A stretch of DNA of 53,300 bases from Patescibacteria group bacterium (GTDB lineage: Bacteria; Patescibacteriota; Microgenomatia; UBA8517): positions 1-53,300 of the forward strand of contig JADFPI010000004.1 of the NCBI GenBank assembly GCA_022562395.1, given 5' to 3'. A program made the translations under genes and the position numbers. Positions 1 to 8,495 of this stretch are shown here, one piece after another. The notes under the pieces are model-generated. The model was not told where the DNA came from and searched no databases. It saw only the letters and a program-made list of their open reading frames with translations. How positions within the stretch are numbered: the stretch's first letter is position 1; the number at the start of each line of letters is the position of its first letter.

Positions 1-169
1 AGAGCGTTAACCCGTAGACTACCCAATCCTCAAGGAGACTCCTTATAGGGGGTACCCTGTCACCATGAGCGACATTGTGTTGTCTTTCGCGACACATCAT
101 AGTTAATGGATTGTTGCGATAAATGACATGTAGTGATTTAATACACATCTCTCTATAGTAGGGGGGTAA

Positions 170-1030
170 CATCGTTATTACCTATACCTTGAAAAGAAAA
201 ACATAAAGAAAAAAGCCGCCATTTTAGTAAGTGGGTTAGTCTTATGGACAATTGTTGTCAAACTTCTCTTGCCAATTAGCTCTGTACCTCGCTATCCAGC
301 TTTTGTCGGCCCTGCATTACTAGGAGGATATATTACAATAGTTGGAATTTTAATCGCGTTAATCACCAAAAAAAAGTTCTTGAAATTATTTCTATTGGGA
401 TCAATTGCGATAACATACCTTTCTTTCGCATTGCCCTGGATTTGGGTGCCAAACGGGCTTTATTCCACTACACATAGGTACCTGATTACGACTGGCGCTG
501 GCTTGGCTTTGTTTTTCGGCAGCTTGATTAGTGTAAGCAGCAGAAAGGCAACAACGCTATATATAACATTAGTCTCTTTGGTATTTGTTTTTATACACGT
601 TAATATCACTAACAGCTATTTTTCCAAACTTGTAAGTGAGCGCGGAGTTGAGATATCAAAAAAAGTATGGTCCTCGATGCCTGCTATAGAGGATGTAAGA
701 AAAGGCAGCAAGCAACCATTAATATTTTATTTTGAGGGAAACTCCACAATTGTTTATTATGTCTTGACTTTTGGATTCCCTCCCCACATGAGCCTTATTT
801 ATGACATACGCGATGGCGGAAAACTCCCAGTACCAATGAATGTTTGGGATGATGTAGTAACAGCAACAACTACAGGAAAAAATCTTGCAGCATATGGATA
901 TAAACCAACCCCTTTAGCAATCGAAAATGTCTATGCCTTTGAACTTACAAAAGAGGGTACAATGAAAAATATAACATCTCAAACGAGGGTTAAACTAAAT
1001 AGTTTGATTAATAATGAGAAAGCGAACTAA
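170..1030 (+). pseudogene. C-terminal part of a polytopic membrane protein (GT-C/PMT-like), N-terminally truncated
   Basis: ORF track starts at 269 (TTG), but the same frame is open and protein-like back to an in-frame TAA at 167-169 (HRYYLYLEKKNIKKKAAILVSGLVLWTIVVKLLLPISS...). TM helices are followed by a soluble C-terminal domain as in GT-C proteins; no N-terminal GT-C catalytic region is present. Confidence 0.5.
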
Positions 1031-1817
1031 ACTTAACTCCAAAAACTGGCAACTTCCGACATTTAAGATCTCTGAATTTTTTTCAAAAAAGAATAAGTAC
1101 TGTATTTGCATACCCGTTCTTAACGAAGGAGAAAAGTTTAAAAAGCAACTTGAAGGCATGAAAAAATACACTAAGCTGGTAGATATTATAATAGCCGATT
1201 GGGGAAGCACCGACGGTTCAACCGACCTGAAATTCTTAAAATCTCAAAATGTACGAACACTTTTAGTTAAGAAAAGCTTCGGTTTTCAGGCAACACAACT
1301 TCGAATGGCCTTTTCCTATGCCATGAAACAAGGATACCAAGGAGTAATCCAAATCGACGGAAATGGAAAAGACGGACTTCCTGCTATCCCCAATTTTATT
1401 AAAGCGCTTGAGGGCGGATACGACTACGTGCAAGGTTCCCGCTTTATAAAAGGAGGAAAAGCCGTCAACACTCCCCCTCTGCGCTTACTTGGAGTAAAAC
1501 TAATCGCTGCACCTATTATCTCTTTTGCCGCCCGCTTTCACTACACAGACATAACCAATGGCTTTCGCGCCTACAGTAGATATTACCTTTTACACCCGGA
1601 AGTAAAACCTTTCAGAGATATATTTGTAAGATATGCTCTCAATTTCTACCTGGCCGTACGAGCAAATCAACTGGGACTAAAAACAAAAGAAATTCCGGTT
1701 TCAAGACGCTATCCAAAAGGAAAAGCACCAACAAAGATTACCTTCTTAAAAGGGAATTACGTCATGCTTTCCGAAATAATCAAAGCAGCCCTTGGCTTCT
1801 ATCACCCCAAAAAGTAA
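1014..1817 (+). CDS. GT2 family glycosyltransferase (polyprenyl-phosphate sugar synthase-like)
   Basis: IPVLNEGEKF, ADWGSTDGS and QIDGNGKDG motifs typical of GT-A GT2; overlaps the upstream ORF by 17 nt. Confidence 0.8.
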   Translation: MRKRTKLNSKNWQLPTFKISEFFSKKNKYCICIPVLNEGEKFKKQLEGMKKYTKLVDIIIADWGSTDGSTDLKFLKSQNVRTLLVKKSFGFQATQLRMAFSYAMKQGYQGVIQIDGNGKDGLPAIPNFIKALEGGYDYVQGSRFIKGGKAVNTPPLRLLGVKLIAAPIISFAARFHYTDITNGFRAYSRYYLLHPEVKPFRDIFVRYALNFYLAVRANQLGLKTKEIPVSRRYPKGKAPTKITFLKGNYVMLSEIIKAALGFYHPKK

Positions 1818-1847
1818 ATAAATTTCCCAGTAAATATCCATATAATC

Positions 1848-1876
1848 TTGAAAAAACTAAACTTGCGTGCTAAATT
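1848..1876 (+). promoter_or_regulatory. sigma70-like promoter for 1886
   Basis: TTGAAA-N17-TAAATT; 9 nt from -10 to ATG. Confidence 0.5.
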
Positions 1877-1885
1877 GCACAAGGC

Positions 1886-2896
1886 ATGGAAAGTTTAGAA
1901 AAATATTACAAGGGTAAAAACGTTCTCGTCACCGGTGGTGCAGGCTTTTGCGGAAGCCATTTGGCAGAGAAACTTCTGACCCTAGGAGCGAATGTAACAA
2001 TTTATGATAATCTTTACCGGGAGGAAGAATCATTAAAAAATTTAGAAGATTTATGGCAAAAAGACTTCACTTTTTCTTTCATTAAAGCAGATATTTTAGA
2101 CCTTAATTCAGTAAAGTCGGCAGTAAAAGACTCGGAGCTTGTTTTCCATTTTGCTGCTCTTCCCAGTCATCGCCTGGCTCTAAAAGAGCCCAGAAATTAC
2201 GCAGAGGTAGATATTATTGGAACTGTAAACGTACTTGAAGCCGCAAGACTAATCGACAATCCTCCAAAAATTTTATTTTCTTCTTCAAACAAAGTCTACG
2301 GTAAACAGAAACCCCCTTTTAAAGAAGACGGACCGGTTGCGCCAGAGGGGCCTTACGGCCAAGCCAAGATAGATGCAGAGGAATGGTGTAAACAATACTC
2401 AAAATACTACGGACTATCTGTTATCATTAACAGACTTCACCATATAATCGGCCCTCGCTCACAGCCAGATTTGGCTCTGTCTATTTTTGTAGAGAGAATT
2501 CTTTCAAAAAAAGACCCAATTGTTCATGGCGATTTTAAAGGAAAAAAATTTACGCCTTGTGCAGCTGCATTTACCAATATATATGATGCAGTTGACGGAA
2601 TTCTTTTATCTATGGCGAAAATAAACAGTTTTGATATTTTAAACATTGGTGCCTCAAAAGAAACAACTGTCTTAGATTTGGCAAAAATCGTAAAGAAGTT
2701 ACTTGATTCAAAAGTTGGAATAAAGAAAAAGCAAATGTATGAACACGAATCTTTGCATCACGCAGCCGACCCAACAAAAGCAAAAAAACTCCTTGGATGG
2801 TCAGCCGATACCCCGGTAGAAAAATCTGTCCAGCAATATATTGAGTGGAGAGTAAAAACTGGAAAGCGAGAGGCTGCTAAATATAAAGAGGGCTAG
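1886..2896 (+). CDS. NAD-dependent epimerase/dehydratase (extended SDR)
   Basis: VLVTGGAGFCGSHLAEKL Rossmann motif, YGQAK (YxxxK) catalytic motif. Confidence 0.85.
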   Translation: MESLEKYYKGKNVLVTGGAGFCGSHLAEKLLTLGANVTIYDNLYREEESLKNLEDLWQKDFTFSFIKADILDLNSVKSAVKDSELVFHFAALPSHRLALKEPRNYAEVDIIGTVNVLEAARLIDNPPKILFSSSNKVYGKQKPPFKEDGPVAPEGPYGQAKIDAEEWCKQYSKYYGLSVIINRLHHIIGPRSQPDLALSIFVERILSKKDPIVHGDFKGKKFTPCAAAFTNIYDAVDGILLSMAKINSFDILNIGASKETTVLDLAKIVKKLLDSKVGIKKKQMYEHESLHHAADPTKAKKLLGWSADTPVEKSVQQYIEWRVKTGKREAAKYKEG

Positions 2897-2900
2897 GATA

Positions 2901-3935
2901 TTAGCGCTCCGTAAGGGACCTTTCGAAGTACTTCTTTACTTCGCTTTTCTTTTTAGTTTTGAAATACCAGTCGATAGTTTTTTTAATTCCATCGGCAAAC
3001 TTTACTTCCGGCTCCCAACCTAAAAGCTTTTTGGCCAAGGAATTGTCGGCAACCCTGTTCATTGGCCCCGTCGGCATATCTTTAAGTAGCTTTATTTTTG
3101 CCCTATGACCAGTCTCTTTTAAAATCATTTTAACCGCCTCAATTACTTTAATTCGCTCCATTGTTCCAAGATTCAAGGCACTCCCATCGTCAACTTTCTC
3201 GGCCATTAAAATTGTTCCTTTCACAATATCGTCAACATAAGTCCAGTTTCTTACTTGTTGGCCATTACCCCAAACCTCAAATGGGTCCTGTTTAATGAAT
3301 GCTCTGGCTATCATGGCAATAACTGCATGGTCTTCTTTTCCGCGAGGTCCATAAACCGTGAAATAACGACAAGAGGCCGTTTTTATTCCGTGCTCGCCGT
3401 AATATGCACGAAGCGTTTCCTCTCCCATCAACTTTGCCCAACCGTACATGTTGTCCGCATCATGAGGCGGTTTAACCAGCTCTTCAGTTAAATAAAGTTC
3501 TTTTTTAGGGTTAGATTGCAAGCTATTTGGATAAACACATCCCGAAGATGCAAAAACTATTTTTTCAACACCTGCTTTCATTGCTTCCCAAAAGACGATG
3601 CCGTCCAATAACAGATTTGATGCCGGACCTGCTTGATGCAAATCAACATAGCCTCGCCCACCGTGGTCCCCCGCTAAATGAAAGACGGTGTCAATCCCGT
3701 CAACTGCTCGCCTGGCAACTCCGGGCTCTCTTAGGTCTGCTTTTAAAAATTCAATCTCTCTGCCACTGGTAAAGAACCCTTCCAAATTCTCAATTTTTCC
3801 GCTTGATAAGTCGTCAACCACACGAACACTTGTCCCCAATTCGACTAGTTTATCTGTCAAAGTTGAGCCTATAAAAGAAGTCCCACCGGTAACTAAAACT
3901 TTCCTTGTTTTCCAATTAAAATTTGAATTATTCAT
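2901..3935 (-). CDS. NAD-dependent epimerase/dehydratase (extended SDR)
   Basis: VLVTGGTSFIGSTLTDKL, YGWAKLMGE, RYFTVYGPRG. Confidence 0.85.
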   Translation of the reverse strand: MNNSNFNWKTRKVLVTGGTSFIGSTLTDKLVELGTSVRVVDDLSSGKIENLEGFFTSGREIEFLKADLREPGVARRAVDGIDTVFHLAGDHGGRGYVDLHQAGPASNLLLDGIVFWEAMKAGVEKIVFASSGCVYPNSLQSNPKKELYLTEELVKPPHDADNMYGWAKLMGEETLRAYYGEHGIKTASCRYFTVYGPRGKEDHAVIAMIARAFIKQDPFEVWGNGQQVRNWTYVDDIVKGTILMAEKVDDGSALNLGTMERIKVIEAVKMILKETGHRAKIKLLKDMPTGPMNRVADNSLAKKLLGWEPEVKFADGIKKTIDWYFKTKKKSEVKKYFERSLTER

Positions 3936-4026
3936 GAATTAGACTCGATTTTACAAGTACGAAGAAGTTTATACTATAACGTTAGAAATTTCAAGGGAAA
4001 TAGGCGATAACCTGTATATCCTATAG

Positions 4027-4055
4027 TTGACTTTATTCAGGTTGTTTGGTAAAAT
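4027..4055 (+). promoter_or_regulatory. sigma70-like promoter for 4062
   Basis: TTGACT-N17-TAAAAT; 6 nt from -10 to ATG. Confidence 0.65.
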
Positions 4056-4061
4056 TTCCAC

Positions 4062-4829
4062 ATGTCAGCCGAGCGAACAATAGTAAACGATAACCAATAT
4101 GAATTATATAGAAGGTGTCTAGAAAACGAGTACGACGCCATTAAACAAATTGGCACCCAAAAACTTCTAGAAGGTAGTATTTCCATTCCCGAAATAAGCC
4201 CGGTAATTGATTCTCGTTCCTCCTTGGATGTTTACTATGTACCGCCGGAAAGTCTAAGAACAGCTGTTGACACAAAAGTCCTGCAACCCGCCACAAAACT
4301 TTTTGGAGAAATCAAATCGCGTCAAGTTGTTTATAAACCTGAATGGCTCCACCTTAGTACATTTATTTTATTTGCAGCCGAAACCCCGGAAGAAGAAAAA
4401 CCGCTCTACGATAAAATCCCTGACTACTACAATGCCGTAGCCGAAGCGTTGTCCACCTCTGAACCGGTAGATATAATATTTAATCGAGTAATTGTCTCAC
4501 CGGCCGGAATTATTCTAGGGGGAATGCCAAAAAATCTTGAAATTCAAAAAACTAGGGCAAGGCTTTATCAAAAATTATATGAAAACAATCTCAACTATTG
4601 GTACCGCAGACCCCCATTTATAGCCCATATGACTCTTTCGCGATGGCAGTCAGAATTAACACCAGAAAAGGCCCAAAAACTTTTAGAGTTTAGCGAAAAT
4701 CTCGATGGTCAAGAAATTTGGGCTGGTACTCTGGATACTGTCACCCTCGCAATTGGAACATATGCAATGGATCCAGAAAGAAAGATAACCATTGATGAAT
4801 TCAAGTTGACTAAGAACCAAGAGGGTTAA
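4062..4829 (+). CDS. 2H phosphoesterase (LigT/cyclic phosphodiesterase-like) superfamily protein
   Basis: Two H-phi-[ST]-x motifs: WLHLSTFILF and IAHMTLSRW, spaced as in 2H enzymes. Confidence 0.6.
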   Translation: MSAERTIVNDNQYELYRRCLENEYDAIKQIGTQKLLEGSISIPEISPVIDSRSSLDVYYVPPESLRTAVDTKVLQPATKLFGEIKSRQVVYKPEWLHLSTFILFAAETPEEEKPLYDKIPDYYNAVAEALSTSEPVDIIFNRVIVSPAGIILGGMPKNLEIQKTRARLYQKLYENNLNYWYRRPPFIAHMTLSRWQSELTPEKAQKLLEFSENLDGQEIWAGTLDTVTLAIGTYAMDPERKITIDEFKLTKNQEG

Positions 4830-4845
4830 ACTTGTCTAATCAACT

Positions 4846-5766
4846 TCAAGCTTTTTTCAATCTATTCCGAATATATTCTATTGCTTCATGTGCCAAGTCT
4901 ATAGAATTAGCTGCTATAGTTGGTTCTGATTTACTTCCTCCTCTACCAAACTCCAAGTATCTTTTATCACCTAAATCATTTCCTTCAATATCTAACATTA
5001 CTCCTCCTGCCTCTTTTACTGTACCGTAGGCGACAACTATCTCCTGGTTTTCTTTTCTTGTACACTCTAAAACGAGATCGAGTTCTCCACACGCCAACCT
5101 TGCGTAAAGTAACCCTGAAGAACCAGGCGACTCCGGAGTCAATACTTCAAAATTCTTAAAAGAAGAAAAATTAGCGACAAACACTCTTTGGGTTACTTCG
5201 AAGTAGTCGTCAGTTGCTATTCTGGTAACTTCTTCATTCAACTCCTGATAATCGGAAACGTGAACGGGGTCGACCTTTCCATCTAGAAGTAAAAACGCTC
5301 CGTTATCTCTAGTGGCCAGCATTAATCCCCCTGTAGGATACATCAAGATTCCACTTGCGAGATAATCCTTATAGTAAGGGGATACACCTTTTAATATCGA
5401 GAATAAAGTAGAATATTCCAGCCCTTTCTTATAGGCCGAAGTGCCATCTATTCCATCGATTGCTCCCAAATAGTCAATTTCCTGTCCTAGGTCTGTATCT
5501 TCTATTTCTTCTCCTATCAGCCTTATCCCTATCTTTTGCTTTCTTAAATAATCAAGGATTGATTGTTCTGCAACCCAGTCGGCCAACAGTGTTAAATCCC
5601 CATATCTATTCTCTTGACCAAAATACTCCAGTCCCTTTGCCCCCAATTCCAAATGGTCCTTGTATGTTTTACGCAGGGCATTAATCACCATACCTTTCAT
5701 TAACGATACCTCCTCAGAAAGAGGCTCATTATCTTGAATATTAGGATAAAACGTTTCAGTATTCAT
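4846..5766 (-). CDS. Inositol monophosphatase/FBPase-superfamily protein
   Basis: GEEIE, AIDGIDGTSAYKKG (DxxDGT) and late EAGGVMLDIEG motifs. Confidence 0.75.
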   Translation of the reverse strand: MNTETFYPNIQDNEPLSEEVSLMKGMVINALRKTYKDHLELGAKGLEYFGQENRYGDLTLLADWVAEQSILDYLRKQKIGIRLIGEEIEDTDLGQEIDYLGAIDGIDGTSAYKKGLEYSTLFSILKGVSPYYKDYLASGILMYPTGGLMLATRDNGAFLLLDGKVDPVHVSDYQELNEEVTRIATDDYFEVTQRVFVANFSSFKNFEVLTPESPGSSGLLYARLACGELDLVLECTRKENQEIVVAYGTVKEAGGVMLDIEGNDLGDKRYLEFGRGGSKSEPTIAANSIDLAHEAIEYIRNRLKKA

Positions 5767-5773
5767 TGGTGGA

Positions 5774-5802
5774 ATTATACAGGAAAAATAGTAATTTTAC
5801 AA
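5774..5802 (-). promoter_or_regulatory. sigma70-like promoter for the IMPase gene
   Basis: TTGTAA-N17-TATAAT; 7 nt from -10 to ATG. Confidence 0.65.
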
Positions 5803-5812
5803 AGATTATAGG

Positions 5813-6931
5813 CTAAAAGCTTTGGAGCAATCTCAAGCTTTTTTGGGTTGAAGTTTTCCAATTGAACTTTTTACTCCAGGTTTTTGCTTGCTTGGACAAC
5901 TTCTCATATTTTTCATTGTCGTTTACAAGACTAAGAATTTCTTTTGCTAAACACGCAGGAGTTCTCTCTTCACACAATATTCCAGAATATCCGTCTTTTA
6001 CAGAATCCCTAATTCCGGGTACGTTGTAAGCAACGACAGGCGTTCCAACTGCATTTGCCTCAATATTCACTAGCCCCCAACCCTCCCGAGCAGATGGATT
6101 TATCAAGATATGGGCACGCGCCAAAAGCTCAAATTTTTTCTTATCTGAAACATATCCCCAAAATTTCACCTTCCCCTCTATCCCTAATCTCTGACAGCTA
6201 ACCTCTAACTTCTTTTTATATTTCTCGTCTCCCTTTCCAACAACCCAAAATTGCCAGTTTCTGTCACTTTTGTTAATTAAATTAAAAGACTCAATCGCCT
6301 CTTCTATCCCTTTGTCCTTTGCAAGGGCTCCCAAATAAATTGCCGTTTTTCTCTTTTCTCTATTTGGCACGGGTAATGGCAGGGTAAGTGTCACTCCGTT
6401 ATGAATCACATCTACATTTTCCGACGGTATCCCCCAGTCAATTAAATCTTTTTTAGTGGACTGGGAAACAGTCATAAAAGGAACCTTTCGATAAAAAATC
6501 TTAAAAATCAAGGGTTCAAAAATAGTCCCAAAAACACCCGGCAATAGATTAAAGGGTTTTGGCCAAGGGTTAAGTTTCCATACTTCTTTTGCCACCTCGT
6601 GAATAAAAGCTAACTTTTTTGCACGGACGTACAAAGGAGTAAAAAATGGAATTCCATGGAACTGGTCCACTACCAAATCAAACTTTGGGTGACTGCAAAA
6701 TGAATACCAAAAAAAGGCAGAGAGGTGAACGCCGAACACATCGTGTCCATATCTAATAATTTCTACTCCGTCAATTTTCGCGTAGGCCTTAGAAGCTTTG
6801 AATCTTGAAGTAAATAAGGTTACTTTATGGCCATTTTTAACCCAGGCTTTCGCGTGCTGGTGAGTGGACTCTTCTGCCCCGCCTGCCAACGGGTGCTTTA
6901 AATCTCTCCAAGAAAAAATCAATATATTCAT
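5813..6931 (-). CDS. GT4 family glycosyltransferase
   Basis: N-terminal GGAEESTHQHAK, VIHNGV, C-terminal INPSAREGWGLVNIEANAVGTPVVAYNVPG E-x7-E motif. Confidence 0.9.
   Translation of the reverse strand: MNILIFSWRDLKHPLAGGAEESTHQHAKAWVKNGHKVTLFTSRFKASKAYAKIDGVEIIRYGHDVFGVHLSAFFWYSFCSHPKFDLVVDQFHGIPFFTPLYVRAKKLAFIHEVAKEVWKLNPWPKPFNLLPGVFGTIFEPLIFKIFYRKVPFMTVSQSTKKDLIDWGIPSENVDVIHNGVTLTLPLPVPNREKRKTAIYLGALAKDKGIEEAIESFNLINKSDRNWQFWVVGKGDEKYKKKLEVSCQRLGIEGKVKFWGYVSDKKKFELLARAHILINPSAREGWGLVNIEANAVGTPVVAYNVPGIRDSVKDGYSGILCEERTPACLAKEILSLVNDNEKYEKLSKQAKTWSKKFNWKTSTQKSLRLLQSF
6184..6211. repeat. Heptamer block CTAATCT CTGACAG CTAACCT CTAACTT
   Basis: Read directly; in GT4 CDS. Confidence 0.6.
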
Positions 6932-6969
6932 ATTAGGTAGTTTATCTTATCTTGAAGTAAAATTTGCGT

Positions 6970-8004
6970 TTAGAAAAGCTCTTTATTTTCTTGCACCCAG
7001 GAAACTAACTTTTCGAGCCCCTCTTTAACTCCTACCTTTGGTGTCCAGCCAAGAAGCTTTTTGGTTTTTCTAATGTCACTGATGTAAACTTTTTGATCAC
7101 CCGGCCGCCAATCCGAATATTTTACCTTGATTTTTTTGCCTAAGTATTTAGTGAGTAGAGGTTCAAACTCGCGCCACACTGATATCGTGAATTTTGGACC
7201 CCCTCCGATATTAAATGCCTGACCACTAACCTTATCAATCTTTTTAAAAGTTAAATCGAATAGAGATACAAGATCATCAATATAAAGTAAATCTCGAACT
7301 TGCTTTCCGTCACCATAAATTGTGATCGGGCGGCCAAGGACAGCGGCGATAATAAACCACGCCACCCAACCCTGGTCTTCTATCCCAAATTGTCTCGGCC
7401 CATAAATGCACGATTGTCGAAAAACTGCGGTTTTTAAACCATAAATTCTGGCATAGTCGCCTACGTACTGGTCTGCCGCTCCTTTTGAACAACCGTATGG
7501 TGAGTGAAAATCCAGTTGAAAATCTTCAGAAATTCCATTGGGAAAATCGGCATAAACGTAGCGAGTTTTATTTGCTCTTATGCTTACCTTCTCCATTGCG
7601 CCATAGACTTTATTAGTTGAGGCATAAATAATTGGAGGTTTATTTTTCGACTTCCTTATTGCCTCCAGTACATTTAAAGTTCCGAGCGCGTTTATGTCAA
7701 AATCTTCTCTGGGGTCATCAATTGAGGAAGTTACGGCAACTTGTGCAGCCAAATGGATAACCGCATCGGCTTTTTCTACTTCTTCACCTAATATTTCCCG
7801 GTCAAAGCTAACGTCTGCAAAAACCACCTTGAGTCTTTTATCAAGCTTTCTTAACCACTTAACATTTTTATGGACATTGGGACGTGAGAAGTTGTCTAAA
7901 ATAGTTACCGATTTTCCTTGTTGAAGGTAGTGGTGAGCAGTGTTGGCTCCTATAAAACCAGCGCCACCGGTTATCAGAATCTTGACTGGATTGTTATCGG
8001 CCAT
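6970..8004 (-). CDS. NAD-dependent epimerase, CDP-paratose 2-epimerase (CDP-tyvelose epimerase)-like
   Basis: ILITGGAGFIGANTAHHYLQQG, STNKVYG, RQSCIYGPRQFGIEDQGWVAWFIIAAVLGRPITIYGDGKQVRDLLYIDDL closely resembles CDP-tyvelose epimerases. Confidence 0.75.
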   Translation of the reverse strand: MADNNPVKILITGGAGFIGANTAHHYLQQGKSVTILDNFSRPNVHKNVKWLRKLDKRLKVVFADVSFDREILGEEVEKADAVIHLAAQVAVTSSIDDPREDFDINALGTLNVLEAIRKSKNKPPIIYASTNKVYGAMEKVSIRANKTRYVYADFPNGISEDFQLDFHSPYGCSKGAADQYVGDYARIYGLKTAVFRQSCIYGPRQFGIEDQGWVAWFIIAAVLGRPITIYGDGKQVRDLLYIDDLVSLFDLTFKKIDKVSGQAFNIGGGPKFTISVWREFEPLLTKYLGKKIKVKYSDWRPGDQKVYISDIRKTKKLLGWTPKVGVKEGLEKLVSWVQENKELF

Positions 8005-8016
8005 TTTTGCCGCTAA

Positions 8017-8045
8017 ATAGTATCATTAATCTTTTAAACTCTCAA
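8017..8045 (-). promoter_or_regulatory. sigma70-like promoter for the epimerase gene (start 8004)
   Basis: TTGAGA-N17-TACTAT; 12 nt from -10 to ATG. Confidence 0.5.
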
Positions 8046-8060
8046 ACAAGATTAGAAATA

Positions 8061-8495
8061 TTAGTAATCGGGGAAGTAAAACCCTCTGTAAAATCTAAAG
8101 ATTATTGAATAAAACCACGGTTTTCCGGTGGCAATCGAGTCAACAATAATATGAGGGATTAATGCTAAAAGAAGCACTGCATAAAGTGTATTCCATCCCC
8201 GTAGTCTTGTAAAAATTCCCAAAATTAATATCCATTCCCATGCATGAAAAGGCGTGAATGACTTTTGTGTTGCGACAAAATATTCTCCACTCAAAAAATT
8301 CACTATATTTAAGTTAAATCCTGAATAGGCAAAGTAATCTACTAAATGGTCCGTGTCAATCAAGAAAGTTGCCAGAAAGAGGACAACTATTTGTTTTTTT
8401 GACTTTGTTTTATTCCATAAAAACAAGGCAAATGGTATAGCAATGAAAAAATGAAAAAATAAGTGCAAAACAAGTGCTTTTAAATCAAGTTCCAT
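8061..8495 (-). CDS. Small polytopic membrane protein, YdjM/DUF457- or DUF6122-like
   Basis: Conserved-looking DTDHLVD, FHAWEW and PHIIVDS His/Asp motifs in TM segments; overlaps the upstream CDS by 11 nt. Confidence 0.45.
   Translation of the reverse strand: MELDLKALVLHLFFHFFIAIPFALFLWNKTKSKKQIVVLFLATFLIDTDHLVDYFAYSGFNLNIVNFLSGEYFVATQKSFTPFHAWEWILILGIFTRLRGWNTLYAVLLLALIPHIIVDSIATGKPWFYSIIFRFYRGFYFPDY

Noticed and set aside
1-170. Additional attC-like site at the left edge (GCGTTAACCCG)
   Set aside because: GTTAACC does not match GTTRRRY and no paired GCCTAAC-type partner is present.
3255-3772. Plus-strand ORFs opposite the epimerase gene (and many similar 60-130 aa antisense ORFs throughout the track)
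   Set aside because: Fully antisense to well-supported CDSs with recognisable domains; low-complexity translations without family motifs.
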